64,000 nucleotides of DNA from Avidesulfovibrio sp964369685 (GCA_964369685.1 CAYJFB010000001.1:124001-188000); one strand, 5' to 3'. Numbered from the stretch's first letter, positions 1 to 8,253 are shown. The notes: generated from the sequence alone by a model not told the origin. Made by a program: numbers and translations.

Positions 1-203
1 ACGGCAAATACGGTGCGAGTGGCATTGGTTACAGCCTGACGCTTGGCGTTTTCACCCACGAGGCGTTCTTTATCCGTAAAAGCGACCACCGAAGGGGTGG
101 TACGTCCGCCGTTGGGGTTGGTTATACACTTCGGATCTTTGCCCTCCATCACATATACGCAGCTATTGGTTGTACCAAGGTCAATACCAATGATCTTGCC
201 CAT
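1..203 (-). CDS. dnaK: Hsp70 chaperone DnaK, N-terminal part (cut by window edge)
   Basis: This is the first 67 codons of the ATP-dependent chaperone DnaK, read on the minus strand from an ATG at 203. The peptide opens MGKIIGIDLGTTNSCVYVME, the phosphate-1 loop of the Hsp70 ATPase domain, and continues with the NPNGGRTTPSVVAF segment typical of bacterial DnaK. A GAGAAGGAG ribosome site lies just upstream. The rest of the gene lies before base 1, so nothing can be said about its C-terminal lid or about grpE/dnaJ neighbours. Identity is certain from the N-terminal motif. Confidence 0.97.
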   Translation of the reverse strand, partial: MGKIIGIDLGTTNSCVYVMEGKDPKCITNPNGGRTTPSVVAFTDKERLVGENAKRQAVTNATRTVFA

Positions 204-382
204 AAGAATTGCTCCTTCTCAAAAATCACCGTTCGATATGGGGTCTTCTGTCCGAGCGGTGTTATTCTTTAATTTTTCTCTTTTGGAGAGATAATGCTTT
301 ACGCGGCCGAGTCCAGAGGGAAAAGGCTATTTTTTTGCAGAAAATCAAAAAATATATCTCCGCCATGAATTTTGGCACGAGT

Positions 383-411
383 AATATAACGGAAAGCCAA
401 GCTTTTTTCAA
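383..411 (-). promoter_or_regulatory. Sigma-70-type promoter for dnaK
   Basis: Reading the minus strand, TTGAAA (406-411) and TATATT (383-388) are separated by exactly 17 bases. It would give a leader of about 170 nt before the dnaK ATG. I see no CIRCE repeat (TTAGCACTC-N9-GAGTGCTAA) and no clear heat-shock sigma-32 motif, so heat control is not shown by this sequence. Confidence 0.6.
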
Positions 412-470
412 TCCTTGCAATGTTTGTTCGGATTTATATGTCTTCGGGGAGGGGGGAGTATAAACGTGTT

Positions 471-499
471 GTTGTGTCTGTCGGATGCACAACGTTTTT
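471..499 (+). terminator. Possible terminator hairpin upstream of flgE
   Basis: GTTGTG (471-476) pairs with CACAAC (488-493) and is followed by GTTTTTG. It could stop read-through coming toward flgE. No plus-strand gene is visible upstream of it, so its role is uncertain. Confidence 0.35.
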
Positions 500-540
500 G
501 GTTAAAAGGCAGAAAATGTCTTAAAATCAATAAAATACCG

Positions 541-556
541 TTGGCACAATTTATGC
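541..556 (+). promoter_or_regulatory. Sigma-54 (RpoN) promoter of flgE
   Basis: TTGGCAC (541-547), five bases, then ATGC (553-556) matches the sigma-54 consensus TGGCAC-N5-TTGC. The invariant GG (543-544) and GC (555-556) are exactly 10 bases apart. It lies about 50 nt before the flgE start. Hook genes are commonly under sigma-54 and an enhancer-binding activator in polar-flagellated proteobacteria. Confidence 0.8.
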
Positions 557-605
557 TAACCATGTTACATGGCGGAAAAAATTACCGCTTTCGGAGGAAT
601 ACGCT

Positions 606-2132
606 ATGATGAGTGCGCTATATATCGGCAATTCCGGCATGCAAAGCCTTTCTGAAGGTCTCAGTGCTATTTCAAATAATATCAGCAATATTAATACAGT
701 AGCTTACAAACAACAATCCCTTGTCTTTCAAGACGCCATGAGCGTTGATGCCGCTGTCGGTGCGCCACAAAGCGAAATATCAAGTCAAGTGGGTATGGGC
801 TCGCTGATTGCCGACGATCGTACTCTGTGGACTGAAGGCGCTTTTGAACTCGGCACCAACGAAACAGATTTGGCCATCAATGGTAAAGGCTATTTTCAAG
901 TCATCAGTGAAGAAGGCGAGTTTTATACTCGTGCAGGAAACTTCAACACCACACAAGAAGGCTTTATTGAAACGCCTTCAGGCCTTTTGCTGAGCGGCCT
1001 TGCCATAGAAAACGGTATCCCTTCGACTGAATTGGAAATTATCCAAATTAACCCCGAAGGCGTTTTGGCCGCCAAAAGCAGTACAAACCTTCAAGCGCAA
1101 TTATCCATCGGTGCATCGGCAACCGAAGGTAGTACCGATCCACTCAATCCTTTCTTCAGCATGATACAAAACTGGGACGCCTCAGCAACTGTGGGCGCAG
1201 AGTCTGAAGCGGCGTTAGAATCCGATGCATATCAAACCGCCGTACCGTTAGAGATTGTAGGCAATGATGGTCAAAAACACACGTTGACTTTGTATCTTGA
1301 CAGCGCAGGCACAGTAGACGGTCAAGATGTCTATGAATATATGCTTGCAGCCGATCCTTCAGAAGTGACCGCAGAAGGCGAAGTCCCTCAAACCGACAGT
1401 GGTTTGTTGATGATGGGTACTCTGACGTTCACCAGTGCCGGTGAATTGAGCAATATGACTGCTTTTACACCAACGGGTACAAGCGGCAACAATAAAGATC
1501 TCGCCAACTGGACAGCGGCAAGCTTGGTTGACGGAAAACCGTCCTTCTCTGTCTCTTTTGCAGGGCTTGAAGCACAACATGTCACACTCGATCTCGGTGT
1601 CAGCAGTGCAGAAGGTTGGAATAATATGCCTGCCAATGCCTCACTTGTCGGTGTTGACGCCGCGTTGCTTGGCGGTTTGACCAATGCCCAACAAAGCACT
1701 CGTAACACCTTTATCAACGCCGAAAACAGTACAACAGCACTGCAAACAACCTCCTCAGACGGGTATCTTGAAGGCATGCTCGCAGATATGGAAATAACGG
1801 AAGACGGCATCATACGCGTTCATTACTCCAACGCTCAAACCGAAGATCTCTATGCCATTCCTCTTTTTCGCTTCACCAGTGAAGACGGACTGTATCGTGA
1901 GGGGAATAATTTGTACTCGGCAACAGCCGATGTCGGGGAAGTGGAGTGGGGCTTGGCAGGAACCTCAAATTATGGGGGAATCCTCTCGACACAGCTTGAG
2001 ACATCCAATGTGGATCTCAGTACAGAAATGGTTAATCTGATCTTTGTACAGCGCGGATTCCAAATGAACAGCAAAACAGTAACCGTTGCCGACGAACTGT
2101 TGCAAAAAGCGATAGAAATCAAACGCACATAA
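606..2132 (+). CDS. flgE: Flagellar hook protein FlgE
   Basis: This 508-residue protein would form the flagellar hook, exported through the flagellar type III apparatus. The N-terminus (MMSALYIGNSGMQSLSEG, then a region rich in N and S ending NTVAYKQ) is the flagellar rod/hook D0 helix signature. The C-terminus ends with the paired helix FVQRGFQMNSKTVTVADELL. The middle is variable and Ser/Thr/Ala-rich, as usual for hook D1/D2 domains. Two ATG codons are adjacent at 606 and 609; GGAGG at 593-597 serves either. It stands alone, without flgD or flgK next to it, behind a sigma-54 promoter. FlgF or FlgG is less likely because of the length. Confidence 0.9.
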   Translation: MMSALYIGNSGMQSLSEGLSAISNNISNINTVAYKQQSLVFQDAMSVDAAVGAPQSEISSQVGMGSLIADDRTLWTEGAFELGTNETDLAINGKGYFQVISEEGEFYTRAGNFNTTQEGFIETPSGLLLSGLAIENGIPSTELEIIQINPEGVLAAKSSTNLQAQLSIGASATEGSTDPLNPFFSMIQNWDASATVGAESEAALESDAYQTAVPLEIVGNDGQKHTLTLYLDSAGTVDGQDVYEYMLAADPSEVTAEGEVPQTDSGLLMMGTLTFTSAGELSNMTAFTPTGTSGNNKDLANWTAASLVDGKPSFSVSFAGLEAQHVTLDLGVSSAEGWNNMPANASLVGVDAALLGGLTNAQQSTRNTFINAENSTTALQTTSSDGYLEGMLADMEITEDGIIRVHYSNAQTEDLYAIPLFRFTSEDGLYREGNNLYSATADVGEVEWGLAGTSNYGGILSTQLETSNVDLSTEMVNLIFVQRGFQMNSKTVTVADELLQKAIEIKRT

Positions 2133-2190
2133 ACGTTAGATACGTTTTTTTGAAGACGATCGTTTTTGCCGGAAGGCAACCAAGGCATGT

Positions 2191-3246
2191 ATGGATATGT
2201 TGAAAGCTTTTTTCAGTAAAATACCGCGTTCTGCGGTGCTTGTATGGGGTGTGCCGACCGTTTTGATGTGTGTGGGCATTTGGTTGTTTATGGAAACCGT
2301 TCGTATTGAAGGTGTCGTCAAAAATACCGAATACAAGGTCATCTCATTAAGCAATAGTCGTATTGCGGATATTTTTGTTTTGCAAGGTGATCGTGTCACC
2401 GCGGATCAACAACTTCTTCGTCTTGATAGCACGGCATTGGAAAGTGAAGCTGCCGATGCTCGTGCCAAATTGGCGATGCTTGATGCGGCCATTTCCGGTT
2501 CAGGAGAAAATTCTGCCATTAAAGCCGCAGAAAAGGACTTACAACACGCTGTCGATACAGTCAGACAAGCAGAAAATACGGCACAAAAAAAAGTTAACGA
2601 CGCGTCCATGGCGCACGCAGCAGCACTTCTCAAAGTCAGGGAATTGAATCTTGGCGGCCGGCAATCCCCTCAAGCCCAACAAAATCTTCAAACAGCGCAA
2701 CAAGGCTTAGTTGACGCACAAAAAGAGCTTGAACTCATCAGTCGCCAACGTGCCGAAGCCGCGCAACGCTTTCAAACGTATCGTTCAGAAATGGCGCGTT
2801 TACAACGCCTCGTCACACAACTTAACCCTGCAACCTTGGATCGACAACTACAGGTTCAAACACAACGCCTTGAACACCTCACTCTTGCGATGAACCAAGC
2901 CATATTGACAACACCGATTGATGGTGTTGTGAACATAAACACCGCTGTAGGCGATGTGGTGCAGCAAGGACAACAGTTAGCTACAGTCGTACCTGAGCAC
3001 TCGTTTTTTCTTGTGCTGCCTTCTGTTGGCGAAAATATGGCAACACAATGGGAAAGCCGTATGTGTTATGTCCGCTTTCATCAGAATTCAGCGTTGAATT
3101 TTTGGGGAAAAACACTGTTTGCCGTTGTTCCGGAAGCAAACAAAAAAAATGCTCGTCCGCAACTTTTTATTCCCATGGACTTAAAAAAAGAAGACAAAAC
3201 AAATATTTCCGGTGCTACTGCAGATGTTTATATGTTTCCCTTTTGA
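2191..3246 (+). CDS. HlyD/EmrA-like membrane fusion (periplasmic adaptor) protein
   Basis: The 351-residue product has one membrane helix near residues 17-36, then a beta-rich lipoyl-like half (about 45-80, with VKNTEYKVISLSNSRIADI). A long alpha-helical coiled coil rich in Q, A and E follows (about 85-225), then the second lipoyl half (TTPIDGVVNINTAVGDVVQQ) and a beta-barrel end. This is the HlyD/EmrA adaptor layout used in type I secretion and MFS/ABC efflux. No ABC transporter, MFS pump or TolC gene is adjacent, so its partner is unknown. The start has only a weak AAGG-like ribosome site. It lies 58 nt after flgE but a functional link is not shown. Confidence 0.75.
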   Translation: MDMLKAFFSKIPRSAVLVWGVPTVLMCVGIWLFMETVRIEGVVKNTEYKVISLSNSRIADIFVLQGDRVTADQQLLRLDSTALESEAADARAKLAMLDAAISGSGENSAIKAAEKDLQHAVDTVRQAENTAQKKVNDASMAHAAALLKVRELNLGGRQSPQAQQNLQTAQQGLVDAQKELELISRQRAEAAQRFQTYRSEMARLQRLVTQLNPATLDRQLQVQTQRLEHLTLAMNQAILTTPIDGVVNINTAVGDVVQQGQQLATVVPEHSFFLVLPSVGENMATQWESRMCYVRFHQNSALNFWGKTLFAVVPEANKKNARPQLFIPMDLKKEDKTNISGATADVYMFPF

Positions 3247-3296
3247 AGTATGGTCATAGAGAAGAAAAAATAATTTAAATTTTTTTTAAAAAACGC

Positions 3297-3325
3297 TTGA
3301 CATTTTCTCCCCACTTTTATATTTA
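3297..3325 (+). promoter_or_regulatory. Promoter of the tRNA-Lys gene
   Basis: A perfect TTGACA (3297-3302) is followed by an AT-rich -10 (TATATTTA, 3318-3325) at about 15-17 bases. The mature tRNA begins 14 bases later. Confidence 0.65.
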
Positions 3326-3338
3326 TTTCTTCGCGGAT

Positions 3339-3414
3339 GGGACGTTAACTCAGTCGGTAGAGTATCTGCCTTTTAAGCAGAGAGTCGCAGGTTCGAGCCC
3401 CGCACGTCCCACCA
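3339..3414 (+). tRNA. tRNA-Lys (anticodon TTT)
   Basis: A 76-nt cloverleaf. The acceptor stem GGGACGT pairs with ACGTCCC, the anticodon loop is CTTTTAA inside stem CTGCC/AGCAG-like bases, the T-arm carries GGTTCGAGCCC, and the 3' ACCA is encoded. The anticodon TTT reads lysine codons AAA and AAG. It has its own promoter and terminator. Confidence 0.95.
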
Positions 3415-3422
3415 CATATTTT

Positions 3423-3457
3423 AAGCACTTACTGATTTTCAGTGAGTGCTTTTTTTG
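3423..3457 (+). terminator. Rho-independent terminator after tRNA-Lys
   Basis: AAGCACTTACTG pairs with CAGTGAGTGCTT (one G-U pair) over a 5-nt loop, and a T-run follows directly. Confidence 0.9.
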
Positions 3458-3522
3458 TTTGGGCACATGAGGCTCTCTTTATCCACATAAAGGGTTGAAG
3501 GGCTTCACCAGAGAACAGAGCT

Positions 3523-3705
3523 GTAAGGCGGTTCTTCACCCGTAAGGTGGTTCTTCCACCAAGGACAGGGGCAGTAAAGCCCGATATGTGCTCTCTAACG
3601 GTGACAATGGCTCTTTCTCGTTACAATGGCTCTTTCTCGAAGGGGGCAGTCAGACGATGCTTCCCCGGTAAAACGGTTCTTCCACACAGAAGGGGGTAAT
3701 AAGAG
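3523..3705. repeat. Degenerate 19-bp repeat cluster between tRNA-Lys and fusA
   Basis: GTAAGGCGGTTCTTCACCC (3523) is followed exactly 19 bases later by GTAAGGTGGTTCTTCCACC (3542). A related pair with ACAATGGCTCTTTCTC begins at 3604 and 3623, again 19 bases apart. GTAAAACGGTTCTTCCACA returns at 3668. Three of the units are followed by an AAGG..GGGGCAGTAA-like stretch (3561, 3639, 3689). No open frame or transposase is present. The function is unknown. Confidence 0.55.
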
Positions 3706-3744
3706 CACGTTTTCTTCTGCCGATTATACATACAATATTCAATA

Positions 3745-3783
3745 GAAAGAGGCGCTATGCCAATATGACATAACGCCTCTTTC
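3745..3783 (-). terminator. Hairpin terminator after fusA
   Basis: GAAAGAGGCGCTATG and CATAACGCCTCTTTC form a 15-bp stem with one wobble pair, about 40 bases beyond the fusA stop on the minus strand. The T-run is poor (TCTATTG). The stem can terminate in either direction. Confidence 0.65.
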
Positions 3784-3822
3784 TTAATGATGTGCTGAAC
3801 GTAATGATGTGCTAAAAGAAGC

Positions 3823-5898
3823 TTAGGCTTTCTTTTTGGCGACCTCTTCAGCAATAGCATTCGGTACACGTTCGTAGTGATCGAACTGCATGGAGAAGCT
3901 CGCACGGCCTTGGCTGCGTGAGCGAAGGTCTGTGGCGTAACCAAACATTTCAGAAAGCGGCACTTGGGCACGGATGACTTGAGCGTCTGAACGCGCTTCC
4001 ATTGATTGTACGCGACCGCGGCGTCCATTCATGTCACCCATCACATCACCGAGATATTCTTCAGGCGTCACCACTTCCACGTCCATAATCGGTTCAAGGA
4101 GAATGGGGGTTGCTTTGTTCATGGCGTCTTTGATAGCCATAGAACCGGCAATATAGAACGCTTGTTCTGAAGAGTCGACGTCGTGGTATGAACCGAATGT
4201 CAAATTGACCTTCACGTCAACCACAGGGAAGCCGGCCATCACACCGGATTTCAATGCGTCTTGGATACCTTTGTCAACCGCAGGAATATATTCTTTGGGA
4301 ATGATACCGCCCGTGATTGAGTTGACAAATTCATAACCGTTGGCAGGGTTTGGTTCAACTTCGATCACAACGTGACCGTATTGACCGCGACCGCCTGATT
4401 GTTTGGCGTATTTCAGATCTGACTTGGAGTTCTTACTGATTGTTTCACGATAGGCAACCTGAGGTTTACCCACGTTTGCGTTCACGCTAAACTCACGAGT
4501 CAAACGGTCAACAATGATTTCAAGGTGGAGCTCGCCCATACCCGCAATCAAGGTTTGACCTGTTTCTTCATTGCCTTTCACACGGAAAGACGGATCTTCT
4601 TTTGCCAATTTGTTCAGGGCTGCAGAAAGAGCATCACGGTCTGTCTTTGATTTTGGCTCAATCGCCACTTCAATAACAGGTTCCGGAATATCCAACGATT
4701 CAAGCACAACGGGACGGCTGTCTTGGCACAAGGTGTCACCCGTGGAAGCTTGTTTCACACCGACCAAGGCAATAATATCGCCGGCGCCTGCCCATTTGAT
4801 GTCTTCCCGTTTGTTGGCGTGCATACGCAATAAACGGCCGAGGCGTTCGCGTTTGCCCGTGTTTGCATTCAACACGGTCATGCCGGCTTCAACAACACCG
4901 GAATAGATACGGAAGAACGACAAGTGACCGATAAACGGATCCGAAGCGAGTTTAAAGACCAAGCCGGCAAGAGGTTCTTTGTCTGTGCAGGTACAAGGAA
5001 TTTCTTTGCTTTCGTCATCGGGGTTGTGACCGATCATGTGTTCGATATCAGTTGGGGCGGGCAAATAGTTGATGACAGCATCAAGCAAGGGTTGTACGCC
5101 GATGTTACGGAACGCCGTTCCGCACAACACGGGGACAATGCTTTGATTGATGGTTGCTTTGCGCACACAACTGTTGATTTCGTCAATGGTCAGTTCGTTC
5201 CCTTCAAGATATTTTGCCAACAGCGCTTCGTCTTCTTCCGCAACAGCTTCAAGCATTTCGGTGCGGCGGAGTTCAAAATCTGTTTGCAAATCTTCGGGGA
5301 TAGGACCGTGTGTGATTTCAAGGCCTTTGGATTCTTTATCAAAATACAAAGCTTGACCGCTGATCAAATCCACAATGCCTTCAAGTTTGTCTTCTTGGCC
5401 GATAGGCAATTGCAGGCAAATGGGTTTGGCTTTCAAACGCGTACGGATCATATCCACACAACGATAGAAGTTCGCGCCGATGCGATCCATTTTATTAACA
5501 AAACAAATACGCGGTACACCATAACGGTTGGCTTGACGCCACACGGTTTCAGACTGCGGTTCAACGCCGGCTACGGCATCAAACACGCAAATCGCACCGT
5601 CAAGCACACGCAAGGAACGTTCAACTTCAATGGTGAAGTCAACGTGTCCGGGGGTGTCGATGATGTTGATTTGGTGATCAAGCCAGAAGCATGTGGTTGC
5701 AGCCGAGGTGATGGTGATACCACGTTCTTGCTCTTGTTCCATCCAGTCCATGGTTGCCGAGCCGTCGTGGGTTTCACCGATCTTGTGTGACACACCTGTA
5801 TAGTAGAGGATGCGTTCGGTTGTGGTGGTTTTCCCTGCGTCGATGTGGGCCATGATCCCAATATTACGCTGTTTGTCGATAGCATGTGTACGTGACAC
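3823..5898 (-). CDS. fusA: Translation elongation factor G
   Basis: EF-G is the ribosomal translocase, a cytoplasmic GTPase. The 691-residue length matches the family. The P-loop AHIDAGKTTTTE sits at residues 17-28, switch II DTPGHVDF and the guanine-specificity NKMD follow, and the C-terminal domains IV/V are present (GRGQYGHV, MNGRRGRVQSMEAR). The start is a GTG at 5898; GGGAGAA lies a few bases upstream. The gene begins 15 bases after the rpsG stop, as the last gene of the classic str operon rpsL-rpsG-fusA. tuf does not follow; a terminator-like hairpin ends the unit. Confidence 0.97.
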   Translation of the reverse strand: MSRTHAIDKQRNIGIMAHIDAGKTTTTERILYYTGVSHKIGETHDGSATMDWMEQEQERGITITSAATTCFWLDHQINIIDTPGHVDFTIEVERSLRVLDGAICVFDAVAGVEPQSETVWRQANRYGVPRICFVNKMDRIGANFYRCVDMIRTRLKAKPICLQLPIGQEDKLEGIVDLISGQALYFDKESKGLEITHGPIPEDLQTDFELRRTEMLEAVAEEDEALLAKYLEGNELTIDEINSCVRKATINQSIVPVLCGTAFRNIGVQPLLDAVINYLPAPTDIEHMIGHNPDDESKEIPCTCTDKEPLAGLVFKLASDPFIGHLSFFRIYSGVVEAGMTVLNANTGKRERLGRLLRMHANKREDIKWAGAGDIIALVGVKQASTGDTLCQDSRPVVLESLDIPEPVIEVAIEPKSKTDRDALSAALNKLAKEDPSFRVKGNEETGQTLIAGMGELHLEIIVDRLTREFSVNANVGKPQVAYRETISKNSKSDLKYAKQSGGRGQYGHVVIEVEPNPANGYEFVNSITGGIIPKEYIPAVDKGIQDALKSGVMAGFPVVDVKVNLTFGSYHDVDSSEQAFYIAGSMAIKDAMNKATPILLEPIMDVEVVTPEEYLGDVMGDMNGRRGRVQSMEARSDAQVIRAQVPLSEMFGYATDLRSRSQGRASFSMQFDHYERVPNAIAEEVAKKKA

Positions 5899-5913
5899 GT
5901 CTGTTCTCCCTGC

Positions 5914-6384
5914 TTACCAGCGGTAATGAGCAAAAGCTTTGTTGGCTTCGGCCATGCGGTGGGTGTCGTCTTTCTTTTTCACAGCGCCACCACGACCGTT
6001 GAAGGCGTCCAGCAGTTCTGCAGCCAATTTGTTGACCATGCCTTTTTCTCCGCGTGAGCGAGCGTAGTTGATCAACCAACGAATGGACAAAGAAACCTGA
6101 CGATCTGTACGCACTTCCATAGGTACTTGGTATGTGGCACCGCCAACACGACGTGATTTGACTTCAAGATGCGGTTTTACATTTTCCACAGCTTTCTCAA
6201 AAGCGCGCAAGGGTTCTTCACCGGTTTTTTCGGCGAGGGTTTCAATGGCTCCATAAAAAATTTTTTCTGCGGCGCCTTTTTTACCGTCATACATCAAACG
6301 GTTGACAAAGCGAGCGGCCAAACGGCTTCCGTAAATCGGATCGGGCAAAATTTCCCTTTTGGGAATAGGACCTTTACGAGGCAT
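5914..6384 (-). CDS. rpsG: 30S ribosomal protein S7
   Basis: S7 nucleates assembly of the 30S head and lines the E site. The 156 residues begin MPRKGPIPKREILPDPIYGS and contain the conserved NRLMYDGKK, VGGATYQVPMEV and SIRWLINYARSR stretches, ending AHYRW. In the str operon S7 usually represses its own operon by binding the rpsL-rpsG spacer. Here the 212-nt spacer holds two small hairpins (GCGGC/GCCGC and CGGTC/GACCG), but I cannot show that they are the S7 site. Confidence 0.97.
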   Translation of the reverse strand: MPRKGPIPKREILPDPIYGSRLAARFVNRLMYDGKKGAAEKIFYGAIETLAEKTGEEPLRAFEKAVENVKPHLEVKSRRVGGATYQVPMEVRTDRQVSLSIRWLINYARSRGEKGMVNKLAAELLDAFNGRGGAVKKKDDTHRMAEANKAFAHYRW

Positions 6385-6596
6385 GGATAAATCTCCGTAG
6401 CAGCGAACTGCGTTGCAGTGCGTGTTTCATCCAAAGAAGCGTTGTTTCTCATGAATTGAATCGGTCATGAAAAGACCGTAACGTCTTCGGGAAGGCCGAT
6501 ACAACGTCCCCACTGCGCGGCAAAAAAAGCCGCATGGGCGCGTTGTTGTGGCTTGAAACAAATAAAAAAGTCTTGAAACGTAAAAAAAGTTCAAGC

Positions 6597-6971
6597 TTAG
6601 GACTTGGGACGTTTTGCACCGTACTTGGAACGGCGTTGACGACGATCCTGTACACCTGCCGTGTCAAGCGTACCGCGCACGATGTGGTAACGCACACCGG
6701 GAAGGTCTTTTACACGACCGCCGCGGATCATAACCACGGAGTGTTCTTGCAGGTTGTGGCCTTCACCGGGGATGTATGCGGTGACTTCCATTCCGTTTGT
6801 CAAACGCACACGAGCGACTTTACGCAACGCGGAGTTCGGCTTTTTGGGGGTTGTTGTGTACACACGGGTGCATACACCGCGACGCTGAGGGCAGGCTTGC
6901 AACGCAGGTGTTTTCTTGCGTTTAACAACCTGTTTACGCTCTTTGCGAATCAGTTGGTTAATTGTAGGCAT
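6597..6971 (-). CDS. rpsL: 30S ribosomal protein S12
   Basis: S12 sits at the decoding centre and affects translational accuracy. The 124 residues start MPTINQLIRKERKQV and carry the PKKPNSALRKVARVRL and PGEGHNLQEHSVVMIRGGRV blocks. The lysines whose substitution gives streptomycin resistance in other bacteria are wild type here (TTPKKPNSALRK, and K in GRVKDLPGV). A GAGAGGA ribosome site precedes the ATG. It is the first gene of the minus-strand str operon. Confidence 0.97.
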   Translation of the reverse strand: MPTINQLIRKERKQVVKRKKTPALQACPQRRGVCTRVYTTTPKKPNSALRKVARVRLTNGMEVTAYIPGEGHNLQEHSVVMIRGGRVKDLPGVRYHIVRGTLDTAGVQDRRQRRSKYGAKRPKS

Positions 6972-7019
6972 GGAATCCTCTCGAAAAGTTTATTGAACAT
7001 TTTGTAAAAACAAAAGTTT

Positions 7020-7048
7020 TTTTTAGAATGCTCTGTGCGTATTGTCAA
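7020..7048 (-). promoter_or_regulatory. Promoter of the str operon
   Basis: On the minus strand a perfect TTGACA (7043-7048) and TAAAAA (7020-7025) are 17 bases apart, about 50 bases before the rpsL ATG. Confidence 0.7.
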
Positions 7049-7505
7049 GTGTTTTCATCGGGCGCCCTCGAGATGTTTTCAATATATCAGACCTCCACAG
7101 TTAAGGCATGTCGCGCTTTATTTTTACGTATCATAAAAAAAGGTTTGCTTCCACATTTTTATTTGCAATGCAATGAATGCAAAAAGAGTCGGAACCTCTC
7201 AGAAAGCGTTTTTTAAAGGGGTGCACTGATATATATAGCGCGTGGTGTTTTTCTTTAGCTTTTTGTTTTTTGACTGCATAATGGCTGGTTCGTTAAACAG
7301 TTTTATGATTTTCCACTGTTTAAGCGGAAAATGCGACTGCTAAATATGATGTATGTACATTCGTTTTCTCTATATTTTGCATTATGACGTTGTGTTTTTT
7401 TACGAATAGGTAAAAATATTGTTTTTTGCTATTGTGTTTTTTTATTATGAATCTATATTACATTTATGGAATCATACCATGGTTTATGTACAGGAGGTAT
7501 TCAGT
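7049..7505 (+). other. AT-rich intergenic region before the MucR-type gene
   Basis: No gene is seen in these 457 bases. The stretch is very AT-rich with many T-runs. It contains a perfect inverted repeat TTAAACAGT/ACTGTTTAA (7293-7301 and 7315-7323) just after a TTGACT (7270-7275). A second, smaller inverted repeat is TTTGCA/TGCAAA (7162-7183). The inverted repeats may be operators for the downstream regulator. Confidence 0.5.
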
Positions 7506-7943
7506 ATGTACGATGTTTTGAAAGAGGCTCTTGAGATAGTAAAGGCTCAAGCGAGTGTGCGCACCATGACGGAAGAAGAAATTATTTCTATGGTGCGAGG
7601 CTTATCTTCTGGGCTTTCGGTCATTGCCGACACAGACATCAAAGAAGAGGCGGTAGAAGTTAACGAATTTGTTGCGGATCCTCGTAAGTCGATAAAAGAA
7701 AAATCTGTAACCTGCCTTGAATGCGGTAAAGTTTTTAAAATCCTTACTAAAAAACATCTTGGTAGTCATGGCTACGATGCGGATAGCTATCGTGAAAAGT
7801 GGGGAATCAAAAAGGGAACACCGCTGGTCTGCAAAGGGCTCCAACGTGAACGCCGTAAAAAGATGAAAGACATGAAACTGTGGGAAAAACGCCGTAAAGT
7901 TGTTGTCACAGCAACCCCTTTCCTGACAGCGCAAAACGGTTAA
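7506..7943 (+). CDS. MucR/Ros-family zinc-finger transcriptional regulator
   Basis: This 145-residue protein matches the MucR/Ros family of small DNA-binding regulators. The key block is CLECGKVFKILTKKHLGSHG (about residues 77-96), a Cys2His2-type finger, followed by the family motif YREKWGIKKG and a basic C-terminal tail (RERRKKMKDMKLW). The N-terminus MYDVLKEALEIVKAQA would be the oligomerisation helix. The start at 7506 is fixed by AGGAGG at 7492-7497; the frame stays open further upstream but has no ribosome site there. Family members bind AT-rich, T-rich sites and often repress themselves. The target here is unknown. Confidence 0.85.
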   Translation: MYDVLKEALEIVKAQASVRTMTEEEIISMVRGLSSGLSVIADTDIKEEAVEVNEFVADPRKSIKEKSVTCLECGKVFKILTKKHLGSHGYDADSYREKWGIKKGTPLVCKGLQRERRKKMKDMKLWEKRRKVVVTATPFLTAQNG

Positions 7944-8009
7944 GTTATCGCCATTATTGTTGTTTACTCATGGCTTCATAAAAAAATTCACAACAACCCT
8001 TTTTTTTAC

Positions 8010-8038
8010 TTGACACGGGACTGGAGACGGGCTACAAA
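8010..8038 (+). promoter_or_regulatory. Promoter of the tRNA-Thr/tRNA-Leu pair
   Basis: TTGACA (8010-8015), a 17-base spacer and TACAAA (8033-8038) lie about 50 bases before tRNA-Thr. Confidence 0.7.
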
Positions 8039-8086
8039 CTCTCAACGCAGCTGAGCGCGTTCTTTCGTGTCGACGTTGCCGAAAGA

Positions 8087-8162
8087 GCCAACATAGCTCA
8101 GTTGGTAGAGCAGCTGATTCGTAATCAGCAGGCCAAGAGTTCAAATCTCTTTGTTGGCTCCA
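8087..8162 (+). tRNA. tRNA-Thr (anticodon CGT)
   Basis: A 76-nt cloverleaf. Acceptor GCCAACA pairs with TGTTGGC, the D-loop has AGTTGGTAGAGC, the anticodon stem GCTGA/TCAGC encloses TTCGTAA, the T-arm has GTTCAAATC, and CCA is encoded. CGT reads ACG threonine codons. Confidence 0.95.
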
Positions 8163-8168
8163 TAGCGT

Positions 8169-8253
8169 GGCCGGGTGGCGGAATGGTAGACGCGCCTGAC
8201 TCAAAATCAGGTGTCCACTGGATGTGCGAGTTCGAGTCTCGCCCCGGCTACCA
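8169..8253 (+). tRNA. tRNA-Leu (anticodon CAA)
   Basis: An 85-nt tRNA with a long variable arm, as expected for leucine. The D-arm GCGGAATGGTAGACGC, the anticodon stem CCTGA/TCAGG around CTCAAAA, the T-arm GTTCGAGTC and an encoded CCA are all present. CAA reads TTG. It is six bases from tRNA-Thr, so the two are almost certainly co-transcribed. The first acceptor pair appears to be G-U. Confidence 0.93.

Noticed and set aside
204..420. CIRCE heat-shock operator for dnaK
   Set aside because: No TTAGCACTC-N9-GAGTGCTAA repeat is present; only a sigma-70-type promoter was found.
3301..3822. CRISPR array downstream of tRNA-Lys
   Set aside because: The repeats are 19 bp, degenerate and mostly adjacent, without uniform unique spacers, and no cas gene is in the window.
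3621..4028. Minus-strand 135-codon ORF at the fusA 3' end
   Set aside because: It overlaps the well-supported fusA in another frame and has no family resemblance.
4924..5790. 288-codon plus-strand ORF opposite fusA
   Set aside because: A shadow of fusA on the opposite strand; the F/V/D-rich translation is typical of antisense reading of a real gene.
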